Assembly (NCBI GenBank): GCA_949752795.1
Contig: CATKHW010000059.1
Span: 186,001-250,000 of the forward strand
Direction: 5' to 3'
Source of the DNA: Hyperoodon ampullatus
Taxonomy: Eukaryota; Chordata; Mammalia; Artiodactyla; Ziphiidae
Length of the DNA stretch: 64,000 nucleotides
Shown: piece by piece, positions 61,037-64,000 of the stretch
Position numbering within the stretch: the first letter of the stretch is position 1
Layout of the letters: every line of letters starts with the position of its first letter
The notes under the pieces: generated by a model
Told to the model about the DNA's origin: nothing
Database searches by the model: none
What the model saw: only the letters and a program-made list of their open reading frames with translations
Made by a program: the position numbers and the translations under genes

Positions 61037-62775
61037 GTGTGTCTAGACTGGCATAAACATGGCAGCGAGAATCACCTCAAACCCACTATAAAAAGGAATT
61101 TCAAAAACAAAACAAAAAAACTGGGAAATTCTTTACAATTCCTTCAGGGTCTCTGATGAAACCTGGAATGACCCTATCTACAACGACAGCTGGATGTGGC
61201 ATAAGGCTGGACACTTGGGACTGAGAGGATTGGTGAGATTGCGTGAGCAAATGTAGACCCTTTAAAGCACAAATGCTTGACACCCATTCCATGAGTCCCA
61301 ACTCTCCAGGTTGAAGGCAATATTACTACAGTTATAACATGTACAGGAAACCTAGAGATCGGACACACTGTGAATACGAAAGGTTTCTAAAACTCAACGA
61401 ATAGTCCCTCTCCTGCTTCCCCGGTTTGACTTTCCATCTGCTTTACTATCAACCTCCCAAATTGGAGAGACAGCCCCTTTAACCTCCTAGTTCACACAGG
61501 TTGCCAATTTGGCAGTGGATGAAAGGGATGAGGGAGAACCAATGAGAGAGTAGCTGTTAGGCATTTGGACGGGCACATATCACTGTAATTTCCCGGTAGG
61601 AAGAAGAATTAACCAAAGTCTCAGCCCCCCACCGGGAACCAGTATAGGTCCTGAACCAAAATTTTGGACTTGCGGTCAGCTCACCAAAAACGAGTTGAAA
61701 AATGGAGCTCAGGGGCACAGCAATTCACAAACTGGCCGAGTAATAAAGGACAACTATCGTCCAAAAATCTGTTGAGGGAAGACAACGAGGCGGACTTGAA
61801 AGCGAGGCAGAATAGCAGGAAACAGATTTCAAGAGGTACGTTGGAATCGCCTTTAAAGCACAGGAAGAGGGGCACAACTTCGACAATGATGCCCTTGGCC
61901 AAAAAGGGCGTATGCGTTTTCTCCTGAATATATTCAGGAGAAAACGCCTACGTCCTTTTTGGCCAAGCAAGCAAGCGGGCAATGCAAATCTGCACTACAA
62001 AGAAGTATCACTTCCCACCGGTCAAAAGGGACATCCACAAAATGTGTAAAAACCAGAAAGGCAAGACGGTCCCTGGAGAACAGGGAGCCTTGTTATGCTG
62101 ATGGGCGGGATGTAAATTGCCAACTGCCTCTCTGGAGGAGTGCATTGTGTTTCCTAAAACAAGTAAAGAAGAGAGCTACAGAGCCAAGGGAACTTCCAGT
62201 CTAGGGAATATACCTTGGGAAAACTGAAAATCAATAATACAGAGCCACCCCAATATTTAGGGCTCCACTGCTTACAAGGACCTCAACTTGGGTACACCTT
62301 AAATATCCCAGGAAATATAAAAATGGTTCAAAAAATTGTGGTACTTACGTACGATGGAATATCCCTCAGCCATGAAATCAATGTCATAAGACCAGTAGCA
62401 GCAAAATGGGTGGATTCAGGTACGATGATTCTAAGTGAAATAAGTCACACAGAAAAAGAAACGTATCATAAGATATCACTTATGAAGATCCTGTAAACAT
62501 GGCTACACTTGAACTGAGTTAGGAAAGAGAACAGTGTCTCACATTTAGAAAACACTCTTATGCCTGCTTAAGGGGGAAGGAGAGGTGGGGTGATGCATGA
62601 AACATGAGTTTGATATAAGCACACGTATCGTTCCAAAAACCAACTATGGAATAGACAAGACCTACACCTTTCTCAGTGAAAGGGACTCAAAACACCATAT
62701 TTCCCGCAGAGGAATATATCTGACTAGTAAGAATCTTAAAACCTATGTATTGATATGTCTCCGTAAGGGAATCAA
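61037..62775 (+). repeat. satA unit (1739 bp), recent twin 2
   Basis: Tandem twin of the previous unit, with the same private variants (TCCTGCTTCCCCGG, CGCCTACGTCC). Palindrome 61894-61967. Confidence 0.95.
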
Positions 62776-64000
62776 GTGTGTCTAGACTGGCATAAACATG
62801 GCAGCGAGAATCACCTCAAACCCACTATAAAAAGGAATTTCAAAAACAAAACAAAAAAAATGGGAAATTCTTTACAATTCCTTCAGGGGATCTGAGGAAA
62901 CCTGGAATGACCCTATATACAACGACAGCTGGATGTGGCATAAGGAGGGACACTTGGGACTGAGAAGATTGGTGAGATTGGGTGAGCAAATGCAGACCCT
63001 TTAAAGCACAAATGCTTGGCAACCATTCCATGAGTCCCAACTCTCCAGGTTGAAGGGAATATTACTACAGTTATAACATGTACGGGAAACCTAGAGAACG
63101 GACACACTGTGAATATGAAAGGTTTCTAAAACTCAACGAATAGTCCCTATCCTGGTGCTCCAGTTTGACTTTGCATCTGCTTTACTATCAACCTCCTAAC
63201 TTGGAGAGACAGCCCCTTTAACCTCCTGGTTCGCACAGGTTGCCAATTTGGCAGAGGATGAAAGGGAACAGGGAGAACCAATGAGAGAGTAGCTGTTAGG
63301 CATTTGGACGGGCACATATCACGGTAATTTCCCGGCAGGAAGAAGTATTAACCAAAGTCTCAGCCACCCACCAGGAAACATTATAGGTCCTGAACCAAAC
63401 TTTTGGACTTGCGGTCAGCTCACAAAAAACGAGTTGAATAATGGAACTCAGGGGCACAGCAAATCACAAACTGACAGAGTAATAAATGACATCTATCGTC
63501 CAAAAATCTGTTGAGGGAAGGCAACGAGGTGGACTTGAAAGCTAGGCAGAATAGCAAGAAACAGATTTCAAGAGGTACGTTGGAATCTCATTTAAAGCAC
63601 AGGATGAGCTGCACAACTTCAACAATGGTGCACTTGGGCAAAAAGGGCGTATGCGTTTTCTCCTGAATATATTCAGGAGAAAACACATACGCCCTTTTTG
63701 GCCAGGCAAGCAAGCGTGAAATGCAAATCTGCACTACAAAGAAGTATCACTTCTAACTGGTCAAAGGGGCATGGACAAAGTGTGTAAAATCCAGAAAGGC
63801 AAGACAGGCCCTGGAGAACAGGGAGCTTTGTTATGCTGATGGGCGGGATGTAAATTGCCAACTGCCTCTCTGGAGGAGTGCATTGTGTTCCCTAAAACAA
63901 GTAAACAACAGAGCTACAGAGCCAAGGGCACTTCCACTCTAAGGAATATACCATGGGAAAACTGAAAATCAATAAGACAGAGCCACCCCAAAATTTAGGG
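62776..64000 (+). repeat. satA unit, 3' incomplete at window end
   Basis: Starts as a continuation of the twin block until 62859, then follows the 55822 unit type. Palindrome 63633-63706 has several mismatches. The CENP-B-like site has lost its second CG (GTTGGAATCTCATT at 63578). Confidence 0.93.

Noticed and set aside
45398..64000. Recurrent 60-104 codon open frames in satA on both strands
   Set aside because: They recur with the unit, lie over degenerate L1 and the palindrome (hence similar peptides on both strands), and are broken in several units.

Overview
This window reads as repeat-rich heterochromatin from a mammal, not as a gene-dense locus. Several LINE-1 3' ends (8205-9160 and its tandem copies, 7437-7845 and copies, 21462-21640) have the 3'UTR and A-rich tail style typical of cetartiodactyl L1s. 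The dominant satellite has a 1.735-1.740 kb period, close to the roughly 1.7 kb reported for the common cetacean satellite. A non-delphinid cetacean is therefore my favoured source, but that second step rests on period length alone. No intact protein gene, tRNA, rRNA or CRISPR array was found.

Layout: (1) 1-6741, four units of a 1.74 kb satellite ('satA'), the first and last incomplete. (2) 6745-18290, a 2.73 kb composite macrosatellite ('B') in four full copies plus a fifth partial copy; each full copy carries a gene-like terminal exon with a polyadenylation signal and two different L1 3' ends. (3) 18290-21886, a non-tandem island holding a broken gammaretrovirus-like pol-env remnant, a small 66-71 bp minisatellite, two candidate minus-strand exons, an L1 3' fragment and an LTR-like stretch. 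(4) 21887-26125, three older, decayed satA units. (5) 26125-41611, about 15.5 kb of a 24-25 bp minisatellite ('C') sitting inside a satA unit. (6) 41612-64000, satA again, thirteen units or part-units, the last running off the window.

Main points of interest: every complete satA unit carries a near-perfect or perfect 74 bp palindrome. More than half of the satA unit can be read as a degenerate L1 ORF2 3' end, so the satellite seems to have been born from a LINE. About 90 bp upstream of the palindrome lies a degenerate CENP-B-box-like motif. The minisatellite replaces about 400 bp of a satA unit. Two tandem duplications (2864 bp in B, 1775 bp in satA) show no differences by eye, so they are very recent, gene-converted, or assembly artefacts.

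The elements do not form a pathway. They show layered amplification: L1 debris became satA, another composite became B, and a short minisatellite expanded within satA. Short open frames abound, but they follow the repeat periods and are not treated as genes.
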